Origin: DATGZX01 sp035296965
GTDB taxonomy: Bacteria > Planctomycetota > Planctomycetia > Gemmatales > Gemmataceae
DNA length: 22,842 nt
Direction: 5' to 3'
NCBI GenBank assembly: GCA_035296965.1
Contig: DATGZX010000397.1
Location: 1 to 22,842, forward strand
The notes beneath the pieces are model-generated. The model saw only the letters and a list, made by a program, of their open reading frames with translations. It was not told where the DNA came from and ran no database searches. Shown in pieces: positions 1-6,010 of this stretch (position 1 is its first letter; every line of letters starts with the position of its first letter). The position numbers and the translations under genes are program-made.

Positions 1-1
1 C

Positions 2-646
2 AGGCTGTCGCCGCACCAGAAACGGCTCCGCTTTCATCGCTTGCAACATTTTTACCTCTGGGTTCTGTACGGGTTTCTGCCGATCAAGTGGCAACTTCAC
101 GACGATTTTCGGTGCGTGATCACCGGCAACATCGGCGGGCACCGTCTCGCCCGGCCAAAGGGCTGGGACCTGCTCACTTTCATCGGGGGTAAAGGCGTAT
201 TCTTTTCGCTGGCATTTGGGATTCCGCTCTTGCTGCACCCGGTGTGGGCTGTATTACTACTTTACGTGACGGCGTCGTTCGTGCAGGGACTGGTGCTCAG
301 CGTCGTATTTCAATTGGCGCACTGCGTCGAGGAAGCGAACTTTCCGCTGCCTCGGCCAGACACGGGCCGGATGGAGTCAGCCTGGGCGGAGCATCAGGTT
401 GAAACGACCGTCGATTTTGCACGCGGGAGTCGACTGCTTTCCTGGTATGTCGGCGGGCTGAATTTTCAGATCGAGCACCACCTCTTCCCGCAGATCTGCC
501 ACGTCCATTACCCGGCCCTTTCAAGGCTGGTGGAGAAAACGTGCAGAGACTTTGGTCTGAAGTATGTGGCCCATAAGACTTTTCTGGCGGGCGTGGCGTC
601 CCATTTCCGCTGGCTGCGACGGGCAGGCATGGCGAGCACTGCGTAA
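2..646 (+). CDS. Membrane fatty-acid desaturase (acyl-lipid/linoleoyl-CoA type), C-terminal part, 5' end outside window
   Basis: The reading frame is already open at base 2 and runs to TAA at 644-646, so the gene begins outside the window. About 214 residues are visible; families of this type are usually about 350-390 residues. The segment QLAHCVEEANFP and, later, the QIEHH motif match the central region and the third histidine box (QxxHH) of di-iron front-end or acyl-CoA desaturases. Two hydrophobic stretches lie between the start of the visible part and the QLAH motif, as expected for membrane helices. The family inserts double bonds into fatty acyl chains at the membrane, using a reduced electron donor. 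Which position is desaturated cannot be told. The TTG at 41 is internal to the open frame and is not the likely start. The next gene follows 43 bases later on the same strand. Confidence 0.88.
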   Translation, partial: RLSPHQKRLRFHRLQHFYLWVLYGFLPIKWQLHDDFRCVITGNIGGHRLARPKGWDLLTFIGGKGVFFSLAFGIPLLLHPVWAVLLLYVTASFVQGLVLSVVFQLAHCVEEANFPLPRPDTGRMESAWAEHQVETTVDFARGSRLLSWYVGGLNFQIEHHLFPQICHVHYPALSRLVEKTCRDFGLKYVAHKTFLAGVASHFRWLRRAGMASTA

Positions 647-689
647 CCAAAAGAGGCACAAAAAAACACTCATTGGTGAGGGCGGATTC

Positions 690-926
690 ATGACAACTGA
701 AGCGCAAAATGTCAAATTTCGCAGGCAGATGCTCAAATGGGAAGCCAGCAGACGCACTCCCGACAAGGTCAAGATGCCGCCCCGCGAACGCATCCGAATC
801 AAGCGCCGCTGCAAGTTGTGCGGCCGGGCACGGGCAGTGTATCGCAAGTTCGGCGTCTGCCGAATTTGCTTCCGCGACCTGGCCAGCAGCGGACTAATTC
901 CCGGCGTCCGCAAGGCAAGCTGGTAA
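690..926 (+). CDS. rpsN: Ribosomal protein uS14, zinc-binding (type Z) form
   Basis: The 78-residue product ends in the uS14 signature: four cysteines at about residues 41, 44, 57 and 60 (CKLC and CRIC), the segment VYRKFGVCRICFRDL, and the classic C-terminus IPGVRKASW. uS14 sits in the head of the 30S subunit, and the cysteines bind structural zinc. The canonical zinc form is about 61 residues, so this copy has roughly 17 extra N-terminal residues. The ATG at 690 is supported by GAGGG at 678-682 with a 7-base spacer; a later ATG at 729 would give 65 residues but has a weaker site. Bacterial uS14 is normally encoded between uL5 and uS8 in the spc operon. Here it lies alone after a desaturase, so it may be a second copy or a relocated gene. 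Confidence 0.9.
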   Translation: MTTEAQNVKFRRQMLKWEASRRTPDKVKMPPRERIRIKRRCKLCGRARAVYRKFGVCRICFRDLASSGLIPGVRKASW

Positions 927-963
927 GCGCTCGACCGCCAAAAAGAGCTCATGGGGAGACAAA

Positions 964-1263
964 TTGGAATACGCACGAGAGAGATGGGTCGTCTGGGCCA
1001 AGATGTCAGCCTGCAGGATGGCAAGCCGGGCTGTCGCAAGCGTGGGGGAGAGATACGCGGGTCTGAAGAATCGCTACGGGCCAAGGTATACGCAGGCGAT
1101 GCTGAGCGCGGCTTTCGTAGGCCTCTTCTTGCCTGTCCCAGGCAGTTGCCTGATTTGCATAGGCTCCGTCGCCCTGATCGCCGAATTTCATCGAACGATT
1201 GGCAAGAGGCGCGGCTTGCGGACCCTGAGCCTGAATGCTGCGGGGCGCCGCCATGACGAGTAA
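964..1263 (+). CDS. Hypothetical small protein with one predicted membrane segment
   Basis: I do not recognise this 99-residue protein. A TTG start is proposed because GGGGAG at 952-957 lies 6 bases upstream and no ATG or GTG in the frame is better placed; a later ATG lies at residue 14. Residues about 46-73 form one hydrophobic stretch (for example VGLFLPVPGSCLICIG) flanked by basic residues, consistent with one membrane helix or a hairpin. The tail is rich in Arg and Lys. The stop at 1261-1263 lies inside the next gene, which begins at 1253, so the two are probably translationally coupled. It starts 37 bases after uS14 and may share its transcript. It could be a small inner-membrane protein; no function is inferred. 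Confidence 0.55.
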   Translation: MEYARERWVVWAKMSACRMASRAVASVGERYAGLKNRYGPRYTQAMLSAAFVGLFLPVPGSCLICIGSVALIAEFHRTIGKRRGLRTLSLNAAGRRHDE

Positions 1264-1441
1264 CGGAAGCCCGGGATTCGTGCGGCGCAGCTTGGACGCC
1301 TGCAAACGTGCATTACTTGGTAAATCAGGCCGTGTGTTCCTGGAACAACACCTTAATGGCAATAACGAGTACTGGGATAGGGCCGCGGCAGCCCAGCTCG
1401 GCTGGCCCCAGAAACCTCCGCCCAAGCAAGACGCAGGTTAA
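1253..1441 (+). CDS. Hypothetical 62-residue protein
   Basis: The frame opens at ATG 1253, overlapping the preceding stop codon by 11 bases, and ends at TAA 1439-1441. The product is soluble and compact, with a recognisable central segment NGNNEYWDRAAAAQLGWPQ and a Pro/Lys-rich tail. I recall similar short planctomycete proteins with a [EK]YWxxAxxxQLGWP core, but I know no function. The upstream half is basic (RRSLDACKRALLGKSGR). The overlap implies translational coupling with the membrane protein before it. A different upstream start in the same frame at 1235 lacks a good ribosome site. Confidence 0.55.
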   Translation: MTSNGSPGFVRRSLDACKRALLGKSGRVFLEQHLNGNNEYWDRAAAAQLGWPQKPPPKQDAG

Positions 1442-1471
1442 TTGCGCCGCTCAATGTAGGGATAACCAACC

Positions 1472-1735
1472 ATGAATTCGGGCGAGACACTACCGGAGAA
1501 ACCAGGTCAACCAACATTGACGCGAGCTGGACAGGAAACCCTGAAAATCGACGCGGCCAAGGCGTGCCTCGGAAAGGCGCTCGATGCGCTATTCAAAGCT
1601 CAAGAACATTTGAATATCGCCGCCGACCAGGGCGGTGAGGGTGTCTCCAAGGTGATCGATGGAATCAATCAGCAATTGCGCGGATTACAACGAGAGGTAT
1701 CCCAAGTTGTTTACCGCCTTGGCAAAGGCACATGA
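1472..1735 (+). CDS. Hypothetical 87-residue helical protein
   Basis: The ATG at 1472 follows AGGGA at 1458-1462 and lies 30 bases after the previous gene on the same strand. The product is soluble, with no signal peptide or membrane segment. From about residue 25 it reads as amphipathic helix (DAAKACLGKALDALFKAQEH, then VIDGINQQLRGLQREVSQVV), which suggests a small helical bundle or a dimerising coiled coil. No known domain is recognised. It probably belongs to the same transcript as the two genes before it. Codon use looks like that of its neighbours. Confidence 0.55.
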   Translation: MNSGETLPEKPGQPTLTRAGQETLKIDAAKACLGKALDALFKAQEHLNIAADQGGEGVSKVIDGINQQLRGLQREVSQVVYRLGKGT

Positions 1736-1789
1736 TCCGTGCGCTGACCGTTTGACTCGAACAGGAGAATTTTGCCCTCAAAAACATCA

Positions 1790-1814
1790 CAACGACGCGG
1801 CTAGCGCGTCGTTG
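1790..1814 (+). promoter_or_regulatory. Perfect 10-bp stem-loop in the leader of the first RRM gene
   Basis: The arms caacgacgcg (1790-1799) and cgcgtcgttg (1805-1814) are perfect reverse complements around a 5-base loop. No T tract follows on the + strand, so it is not a standard intrinsic terminator for the gene ending at 1735. On the minus strand the stem is followed, five bases later, by five T, but no minus-strand gene ends nearby. It lies about 107 bases before the RRM start codon and may be a leader structure or processing site. Confidence 0.5.
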
Positions 1815-1920
1815 CTTCGCCCCGGGAAAGTCATCAAGGAGCATGGAACTTTGTCCGTTTCGTGCATTGGCCTCGCTCTTGCCAAGTCGGCGGAGCGGTC
1901 TCTTTTCATGGAGTCATCTG

Positions 1921-2199
1921 ATGGGTAAGAAACTGTACGTCGGCAACCTCGGCTACGAAGTGACCGACGGCGATCTCGTGAAAATGTTTGAGCCGCACGG
2001 CACTGTGGAGTCGGCCCAGGTCATCATGGATCGCGACAGCGGGCGGTCCAAGGGATTCGGCTTCGTGGAAATGAAAACGGACCACGAATCTCAGACGGCC
2101 ATGGCAGCCCTCAATGGCCAGGACTCGGGGGGCCGGCCACTGACCGTCAACGAAGCGAAGCCGCGCGAAGACCGGTCCCGTGGCAGTCGGCACTCTTGA
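1921..2199 (+). CDS. Small RRM-type RNA-binding protein (copy 1)
   Basis: The 92-residue product is essentially one RNA recognition motif. RNP2 is LYVGNL at residues 5-10 and RNP1 is KGFGFVEM at about 44-51, with aromatic residues at the RNA-stacking positions. A short Arg/Ser-rich tail follows (PREDRSRGSRHS). The family resembles glycine-rich RNA-binding proteins of cyanobacteria and planctomycetes, which bind single-stranded RNA and are often cold- or stress-regulated; that role is inferred here. The ATG at 1921 is chosen because GGAG at 1910-1913 is well spaced and the domain begins immediately. A paralogue about 70% identical over 82 residues is encoded on the opposite strand at 5717-6010. 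The long structured leader may regulate it. Confidence 0.9.
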   Translation: MGKKLYVGNLGYEVTDGDLVKMFEPHGTVESAQVIMDRDSGRSKGFGFVEMKTDHESQTAMAALNGQDSGGRPLTVNEAKPREDRSRGSRHS

Positions 2200-2644
2200 G
2201 GAACCCGGACAAGGCGAATCCTGGGAGCGCATTCCAAGGAGCGGAGACTGCCGCTGCTTCGCGGCAGCCCGGTCGTAGCTCAAGCTGGCAGCTTGAGCCA
2301 CGAGAAAACTGATACCGGATTGGCAAACTGAGACACTGCCGGCAGCCCTGGTGGTTAGTTCGCGGATCGGATACAATGTTAATGTTGCTCTACATCCCTG
2401 GTGCCTCCCTTTTCCCCAAGACTTCTCTTCGGATCGGGCGGACATCAAGCGTGCGGAGTAGGACGGTCTGACTCGTCCTCGGTTGCACGGGAGATGCCGA
2501 CCGAGACCGCATTTCCCCTTCGGCAATCTTCCTGTTACCCGAGCGAAGCGCGCTGACGGCGCGCTCCCAGGGGAACCAACACAGGTCTCGATGCTTGGTG
2601 AAACAGTGTGAACCGGTCGAGCGAGTGCTGATAATGGAGTACTC
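2200..2644. other. Intergenic region with a palindromic repeat
   Basis: No supportable gene lies in these 445 bases. The clear structure is the palindrome at 2273-2303, listed separately. A TACAAT hexamer at 2372-2377 could be a -10 element for the gene starting at 2645, but there is no convincing -35 partner. The rest shows no long repeat or terminator that I can see. Confidence 0.5.
2273..2303 (+). repeat. Intergenic palindromic repeat (CAAGCTGGCAGCTTG type), copy 1
   Basis: Arms gctcaagct (2278-2286) and agcttgagc (2290-2298) pair perfectly around a GGC loop. Outside one mismatch the stem continues with tcgt/acga. The core CAAGCTGGCAGCTTG recurs exactly at 5237-5251. Both copies lie shortly after a + strand stop codon, so they could stabilise or end transcripts, or be dispersed REP-like elements. 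Confidence 0.65.
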
Positions 2645-3097
2645 GTGGCTAGTCAACCGAGAGCAATCGCCTTTGACGTGGACTCGGAGAGCCTGACCAG
2701 CCTTCGGGAAGCTTTCCCCGGCTGGCAGATCGAAATGATCCAGGGCGCCAGCTCTCAATCTCTCGATCGGGATTGGAGCCCGAGGACAGCACAACTGTTG
2801 ATCGTAAGCGTACGTGAGCCAGTGGCAGATAGCCTAGGGTTGTGCAGAGCTTTGCGAAGTCAGCTTGGCCGAGCCCACACGTCGCTTCTGGTCCTGGTGC
2901 CGCCCGATCAGGAAGGCCTCGTGCAGGCGGCGCTGGATGCCGGAGCCAATAGCTGCCTGGTGATGCCCGTCCACGCCAAGGAGTTGGCCCTCATGGTCAC
3001 CCGGGCTAGCGCCGGCAATCAACCCGGCCGGCATACGCTCGCTCTGCATCCTACTCAGCGCGCCGACCCATGGCGCGACGAGGGTGGTGAGTCCTAG
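2645..3097 (+). CDS. Degenerate response-regulator receiver-like protein
   Basis: The 150-residue product has the layout of a CheY-like receiver domain. There is an early acidic cluster (FDVDSE), a hydrophobic third strand (QLLIVSV), a fourth strand (LLVLVPP), and AGANSCLVMPVHAKEL, which corresponds to the AGAxxYLxKPxxxxEL end of receivers. The phosphoryl-accepting Asp after strand three is missing (V-R-E instead), and the invariant Lys is replaced, giving MPVH for KP. It is therefore probably a pseudo-receiver that works without phosphorylation. GTG at 2645 is preceded by GGAG with a short spacer. The histidine-kinase-like gene follows 53 bases later, suggesting a joint signalling role. There is no DNA-binding output domain. 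Confidence 0.6.
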   Translation: MASQPRAIAFDVDSESLTSLREAFPGWQIEMIQGASSQSLDRDWSPRTAQLLIVSVREPVADSLGLCRALRSQLGRAHTSLLVLVPPDQEGLVQAALDAGANSCLVMPVHAKELALMVTRASAGNQPGRHTLALHPTQRADPWRDEGGES

Positions 3098-3150
3098 CCC
3101 GCCCTCAAGACGACTGCGGTCCCAGTCCTTGCGGACAGCCAGGGCGAAGC

Positions 3151-3939
3151 ATGCCTTGGAAAGAAGAAACACGCATGAACCATTCTCCGAATGCAACGGC
3201 GCCCCAAGCAGACAGCAACCACCGCCTGTTAGTCTACGTAGCTGACCTCGAGCTGGAGGTTGACCGCCTGCGCAAGCAAACTCAGTTTGTCCAGCACAGG
3301 GCGCGCGCGGCCGTGAAACAGATCCACAAGTTTTGTCAAAATGCGACCCGGGCAGGAAATACGCTGCCACCGCTCCCGGAAATTGACAGGCTCGCCAAGG
3401 AGCTGGCGGGAGTCTTGCGCGACTTGCGCGAGCCGCCCGGTTACAACCCCGCCCAAGACCAGGTCGTCGCCATCGCGCTGCGGCCGCTGGCCGAGCGGGT
3501 CTTCCGCTGGCAGCAGCGCCTGGAGGGTGCACCGCATGTTTCCCTTCGGCTGGAACTCGACAGCGAGCACATCGAGTGGTTTCCTGCCCGCCTGCGGCAC
3601 ATCCTGGATAACCTTTTTTCCAACGCCCTCAAGTACCGCGACCCGCTCAAGACGGAGTCGTGGGTGCGTCTGGAGCTGCGTGCAGCGCCGCAAGGCTACG
3701 AGTTGCGGCTATCGGACAACGGTGTTGGCTTACCTCCAGGCGAAAGTGCTACCGAGGTGCTCGAGCTGTTTTACCGAGCAGCGCCAGCGCGGGCGGCCGG
3801 TCTAGGCGTCGGCCTGGCGGTCGTCAAACTGCTCGTGGAGAAGAGTGGGGGCACATTGACCGTGGACTCCGGAGAGGGACAGGGAACTACGTTTGTAGCG
3901 CTCTTGCCGCGCTACGATGTCGATGATTTTCTGATGTGA
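3151..3939 (+). CDS. Orphan histidine-kinase-like ATPase
   Basis: The product is about 262 residues, or 254 if the ATG at 3175 is used. AGGG at 3141-3144 supports 3151, and AGAAG before 3175 gives a weaker alternative. A coiled-coil-like start (about residues 27-65, VADLELEVDRLRKQTQFVQ) leads into a HATPase_c domain. That domain has an N box LRHILDNLFSNALKY, G1 DNGVGL (about 189-194), an F-box-like LFYR and G2 GLGVGLAVVKLL (about 217-228). There is no sensor, no membrane helix and no normal H box with an H-[ED]-x-x-x-P pattern; the only histidines in the expected region (VQHRAR and QIHKFC) are in poor context. It is likely cytoplasmic and binds ATP, but may not autophosphorylate in the usual way. 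The partner is presumably the degenerate receiver just upstream. Confidence 0.75.
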   Translation: MPWKEETRMNHSPNATAPQADSNHRLLVYVADLELEVDRLRKQTQFVQHRARAAVKQIHKFCQNATRAGNTLPPLPEIDRLAKELAGVLRDLREPPGYNPAQDQVVAIALRPLAERVFRWQQRLEGAPHVSLRLELDSEHIEWFPARLRHILDNLFSNALKYRDPLKTESWVRLELRAAPQGYELRLSDNGVGLPPGESATEVLELFYRAAPARAAGLGVGLAVVKLLVEKSGGTLTVDSGEGQGTTFVALLPRYDVDDFLM

Positions 3940-4037
3940 CTTTAAAACGCGCTTCGATGGGGAAGCGCCTCCTGCATCTCCTTTGTTCGAAACCGGCGCC
4001 GTTGCATTTTTCCAGTCACCATTTGGAACTAAAGACC

Positions 4038-4343
4038 ATGCCGACGAAAGAACAGGTTAAACAGCACGCGGTCCAGGGACGATCTGATCGCCAGCAGCGC
4101 GAAAGCGCCATTGGCAGACACGTGCTCGAGGTCGTGGGGCGACCGGGCGACCTGCAAATGATTTGCGTGCGCCACCTCTGGGAAGATCGCTACCGCGTGA
4201 ACATTGTCACCGGTCTCGACGCTGCCTCGGTCAAAATCGCCCACAGTTATTTCCTGGTGGTCGATGCTACCGGCAACATCATCCATTCGATACCCAAAAT
4301 CCAGAAGCAGTATGGACCCGTAAGCGAGCCAATTCACCTTTAA
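4038..4343 (+). CDS. Hypothetical 101-residue soluble protein
   Basis: I do not recognise a named family. The start at ATG 4038 is preferred over an upstream codon at 3936, which would overlap the kinase stop and add an unlikely basic leader. The N-terminus is polar and charged (MPTKEQVKQHAVQGRSDRQQ). The rest alternates strand-like segments (DLQMICVRHL, YRVNIVTGL, AHSYFLVVDATGNII), which suggests a small alpha/beta or beta-rich domain. There is no signal peptide. It is followed after 23 bases by another small gene on the same strand. A short stem (gcgcttc 3949-3955 with gaagcgc 3962-3968) lies between the kinase gene and this start. Confidence 0.6.
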   Translation: MPTKEQVKQHAVQGRSDRQQRESAIGRHVLEVVGRPGDLQMICVRHLWEDRYRVNIVTGLDAASVKIAHSYFLVVDATGNIIHSIPKIQKQYGPVSEPIHL

Positions 4344-4366
4344 CACCGACTCGAAAGCAGGCTGTT

Positions 4367-4741
4367 ATGGCAGGCCGAACCTTGAATCGACGCGTCTTGC
4401 GCGAGCAGGCGGATCAGGCAGAGCAGCTGGCAACCCTGGCCCCGGGCGCGACGCCCACAGCCGTGCCTAGGGCGAGGAAGACCAAAGCGAAAACCGCCGC
4501 AGTGCCGAAGGTAAGGAAGCCCCGGGCCAAGAAGGCGCCCCCGCGCATGCGCGCCCGCTGGGGTGTTTTTGACGGCAGCATGAAACAGGTTGCCATCTAC
4601 GATTATTGCGAACGCGCTGCTGCCGATGAGAAACTGGCGGACCTGCTCACCAAGAAGAAAGGCAGCCACTTCCTGCAAATTGTCAGAGAAGTGATGCCGG
4701 AGCCGGAGCCGGCGCTGCCCGAGGCAGCCGCCATTGTCTGA
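4367..4741 (+). CDS. Hypothetical protein with histone-H1-like basic linker
   Basis: The 124-residue product begins at ATG 4367; the frame is open further upstream only as an overlap with the previous gene. After a charged N-terminal helix (NRRVLREQADQAEQLATL), residues about 40-65 form a Lys/Ala/Pro/Arg-rich stretch (RARKTKAKTAA, KVRKPRAKKAPPRMRAR) like histone H1 or bacterial H1-like tails. A conserved-looking domain follows, containing WGVFDGSMKQVAIYDYCERA and HFLQIVREVMPEPEPALPE. The basic stretch suggests nucleic-acid binding; that is inference. I recall similar planctomycete proteins of unknown function with the WGVFDGSMKQVAI core. The next gene begins 15 bases downstream, so they are probably co-transcribed. 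Confidence 0.65.
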   Translation: MAGRTLNRRVLREQADQAEQLATLAPGATPTAVPRARKTKAKTAAVPKVRKPRAKKAPPRMRARWGVFDGSMKQVAIYDYCERAAADEKLADLLTKKKGSHFLQIVREVMPEPEPALPEAAAIV

Positions 4742-4756
4742 GCGAGAGGCGAGACA

Positions 4757-5179
4757 ATGTTCATCGAATGCAATATTGTGCCGCTCAAGAATGCGACCGG
4801 CGAACAGCTCCAAGCGCTAGGCCTAGCGCTTGGGCGCTGGTCGCGGCGCGAAATGGGAATGGGCGGCATGGCCCGCTCGGTCGATCAGCGCGCCCTGGAT
4901 GACTTGATGAGGGGCGAACTTCCGCAACCCATGGCCAACCGTCTCTCGGATATGTTCGTCAGGCCTGGCGCCCGGAGTGCACGGGACTCCGAGTCTACGT
5001 TGGACCAGGTAAGGAATGTCTTTCCTCAGCTACCGGGCGAACAAATGGTCCGGATCAAGCTTTGCAGAAATCCTTCATGCAACAGGGCCCTGGCGATCCA
5101 GAGCCTGGTTCAGGATGTGCCCGCGGATTTGGTGGAAGACATAAGGATTGACGGCATAAGCTGGAAGCTCACCGACTGA
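4757..5179 (+). CDS. Hypothetical 140-residue protein
   Basis: ATG 4757 lies 15 bases after the previous stop, with a purine-rich stretch (GAGAGGCGAGA) just before it. The product is soluble with no signal peptide. The first half has a strand-like start (MFIECNIVPL) followed by helices (GEQLQALGLALGRW). The middle contains ALDDLMRGELPQPMA. The C-terminal half has two cysteines (KLCRNPSCNRALAIQ), which might form a small metal or redox site. No family is recognised. A short stem-loop overlaps the stop codon (acatgc 5179-5184 with gcatgt 5192-5197) without a T tract. It appears to be the last gene of the + strand run. Confidence 0.6.
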   Translation: MFIECNIVPLKNATGEQLQALGLALGRWSRREMGMGGMARSVDQRALDDLMRGELPQPMANRLSDMFVRPGARSARDSESTLDQVRNVFPQLPGEQMVRIKLCRNPSCNRALAIQSLVQDVPADLVEDIRIDGISWKLTD

Positions 5180-5230
5180 CATGCTCTTCGGGCATGTTGT
5201 AAAAGCCATGCTGCTTGGGTAATAGAGTTT

Positions 5231-5257
5231 GTAGGGCAAGCTGGCAGCTTGCTCTAC
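5231..5257 (+). repeat. Intergenic palindromic repeat (CAAGCTGGCAGCTTG type), copy 2
   Basis: Arms gtagggcaagct (5231-5242) and agcttgctctac (5246-5257) form a 12-bp stem with one G-T wobble and a GGC loop. The core is identical to the copy at 2281-2295, while the outer bases differ in a compensating way. The surrounding 5180-5399 holds no gene I can support. Confidence 0.7.
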
Positions 5258-5399
5258 GAGAGTTGCGACGTGGCTTCGAACCGCCCCGCGTCCTGCCTCG
5301 ACGAGCGATCCTTTCGAAGACAAAGACCAACTACAAAAAGCGTTCATCGAGGAGGGCATCTGTTGCGCTGATGGCTCGCCTCTTCGCGGGCGCTTGCCG

Positions 5400-5594
5400 T
5401 CAACCGACAATCATGCCCTTCTGCCTCTCGTGAACGAGGATGTAGGTAATCACCGACGAAGTCGCGGGCCGAAACCTTTCGCTGCCTTCGTGATACTGAG
5501 ACTCCAGGACGCGGAGTTCCTCGCGGCCCGCCGGTGTGGCGAGCAGATCTTGCAGTTCCTTCTCTCTCTGCTGGAGCGTTTTCTTCGTAGACAT
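5400..5594 (-). CDS. Hypothetical 64-residue protein
   Basis: The minus-strand frame starts at ATG 5594 with AGAGG 6 bases upstream; a TTG 15 bases earlier is less likely because it sits at this ribosome site. The product begins MSTKKTLQQREKELQDLLA and contains ATPAGREELRVLES, then a second block, RPATSSVITYILVHERQKG. The charged helical start and the conserved-looking end suggest a small soluble protein. I recall similar short planctomycete proteins but no function. It lies between the end of the + strand run and the second RRM gene, on the same strand as the latter and 122 bases after it. Confidence 0.7.
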   Translation of the reverse strand: MSTKKTLQQREKELQDLLATPAGREELRVLESQYHEGSERFRPATSSVITYILVHERQKGMIVG

Positions 5595-5632
5595 GAGAAT
5601 CCTCTTCAAGCGGCGCTATCGAATGGCAAATC

Positions 5633-5680
5633 AGCCACCCTTCCCAACACCTGGGCTGGGAAGGATGGCTTCGTTTTTTT
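5633..5680 (+). terminator. Rho-independent terminator on the + strand
   Basis: Arms agccacccttccca (5633-5646) and tgggaaggatggct (5657-5670) pair at 13 of 14 positions around a 10-base loop. They are followed by TCG and then seven T at 5674-5680. No + strand gene ends close by; both flanking genes are on the minus strand. It could stop transcription that reads through from the + strand gene ending at 5179, or an antisense transcript over 5400-5594. Confidence 0.7.
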
Positions 5681-5716
5681 GAGCCTGGCGACAGCCGGTG
5701 CCGTCGGCAAGACTAA

Positions 5717-6010
5717 CTAGCTGCGGCTGCCGGCATATCCGCGCGGGCCGCTACCCCGCTCGGGTCGCGGCCGGGCCTCGTTGACGGTGAGCGACCGCCC
5801 GTTGATCTCCTGGCCATTCAAGGCCGTGATCGCCGCTTGCGCTTGGTCGCCGTTGTCCATCTCGACAAAGCCGAAACCTTTCGAGCGGCCCGCGTCGCGA
5901 TCCATGATGACCTGAGCGGATTGTACCGTGCCGTGCGGCACAAACAGATTTTGCAGATCGCTATCGGTCATGTCATACGACAGGTTGCCGACATACAGTT
6001 TCTTGGCCAC
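5717..6010 (-). CDS. Small RRM-type RNA-binding protein (copy 2)
   Basis: This 97-residue protein is one RNA recognition motif with RNP2 LYVGNL and RNP1 KGFGFVEM, and a Gly/Arg/Ser tail (RGSGPRGYAGSRS). It starts at GTG 6010, preceded by AAGGAGG with a 6-base spacer, a very strong ribosome site. It is about 70% identical over 82 residues to the protein at 1921-2199, with most differences on helix surfaces and in the tail, so the two are paralogues. It probably binds single-stranded RNA; a cold- or stress-related role is known for similar bacterial proteins but is only inferred here. The tails differ and may set partner or RNA choice. Confidence 0.92.
   Translation of the reverse strand: MAKKLYVGNLSYDMTDSDLQNLFVPHGTVQSAQVIMDRDAGRSKGFGFVEMDNGDQAQAAITALNGQEINGRSLTVNEARPRPERGSGPRGYAGSRS

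Noticed and set aside
2834..3532. 232-codon minus-strand frame across the receiver-like and kinase-like genes
   Set aside because: Ala/Arg/Pro-rich translation with no motif, spanning two oppositely oriented genes with recognisable motifs.
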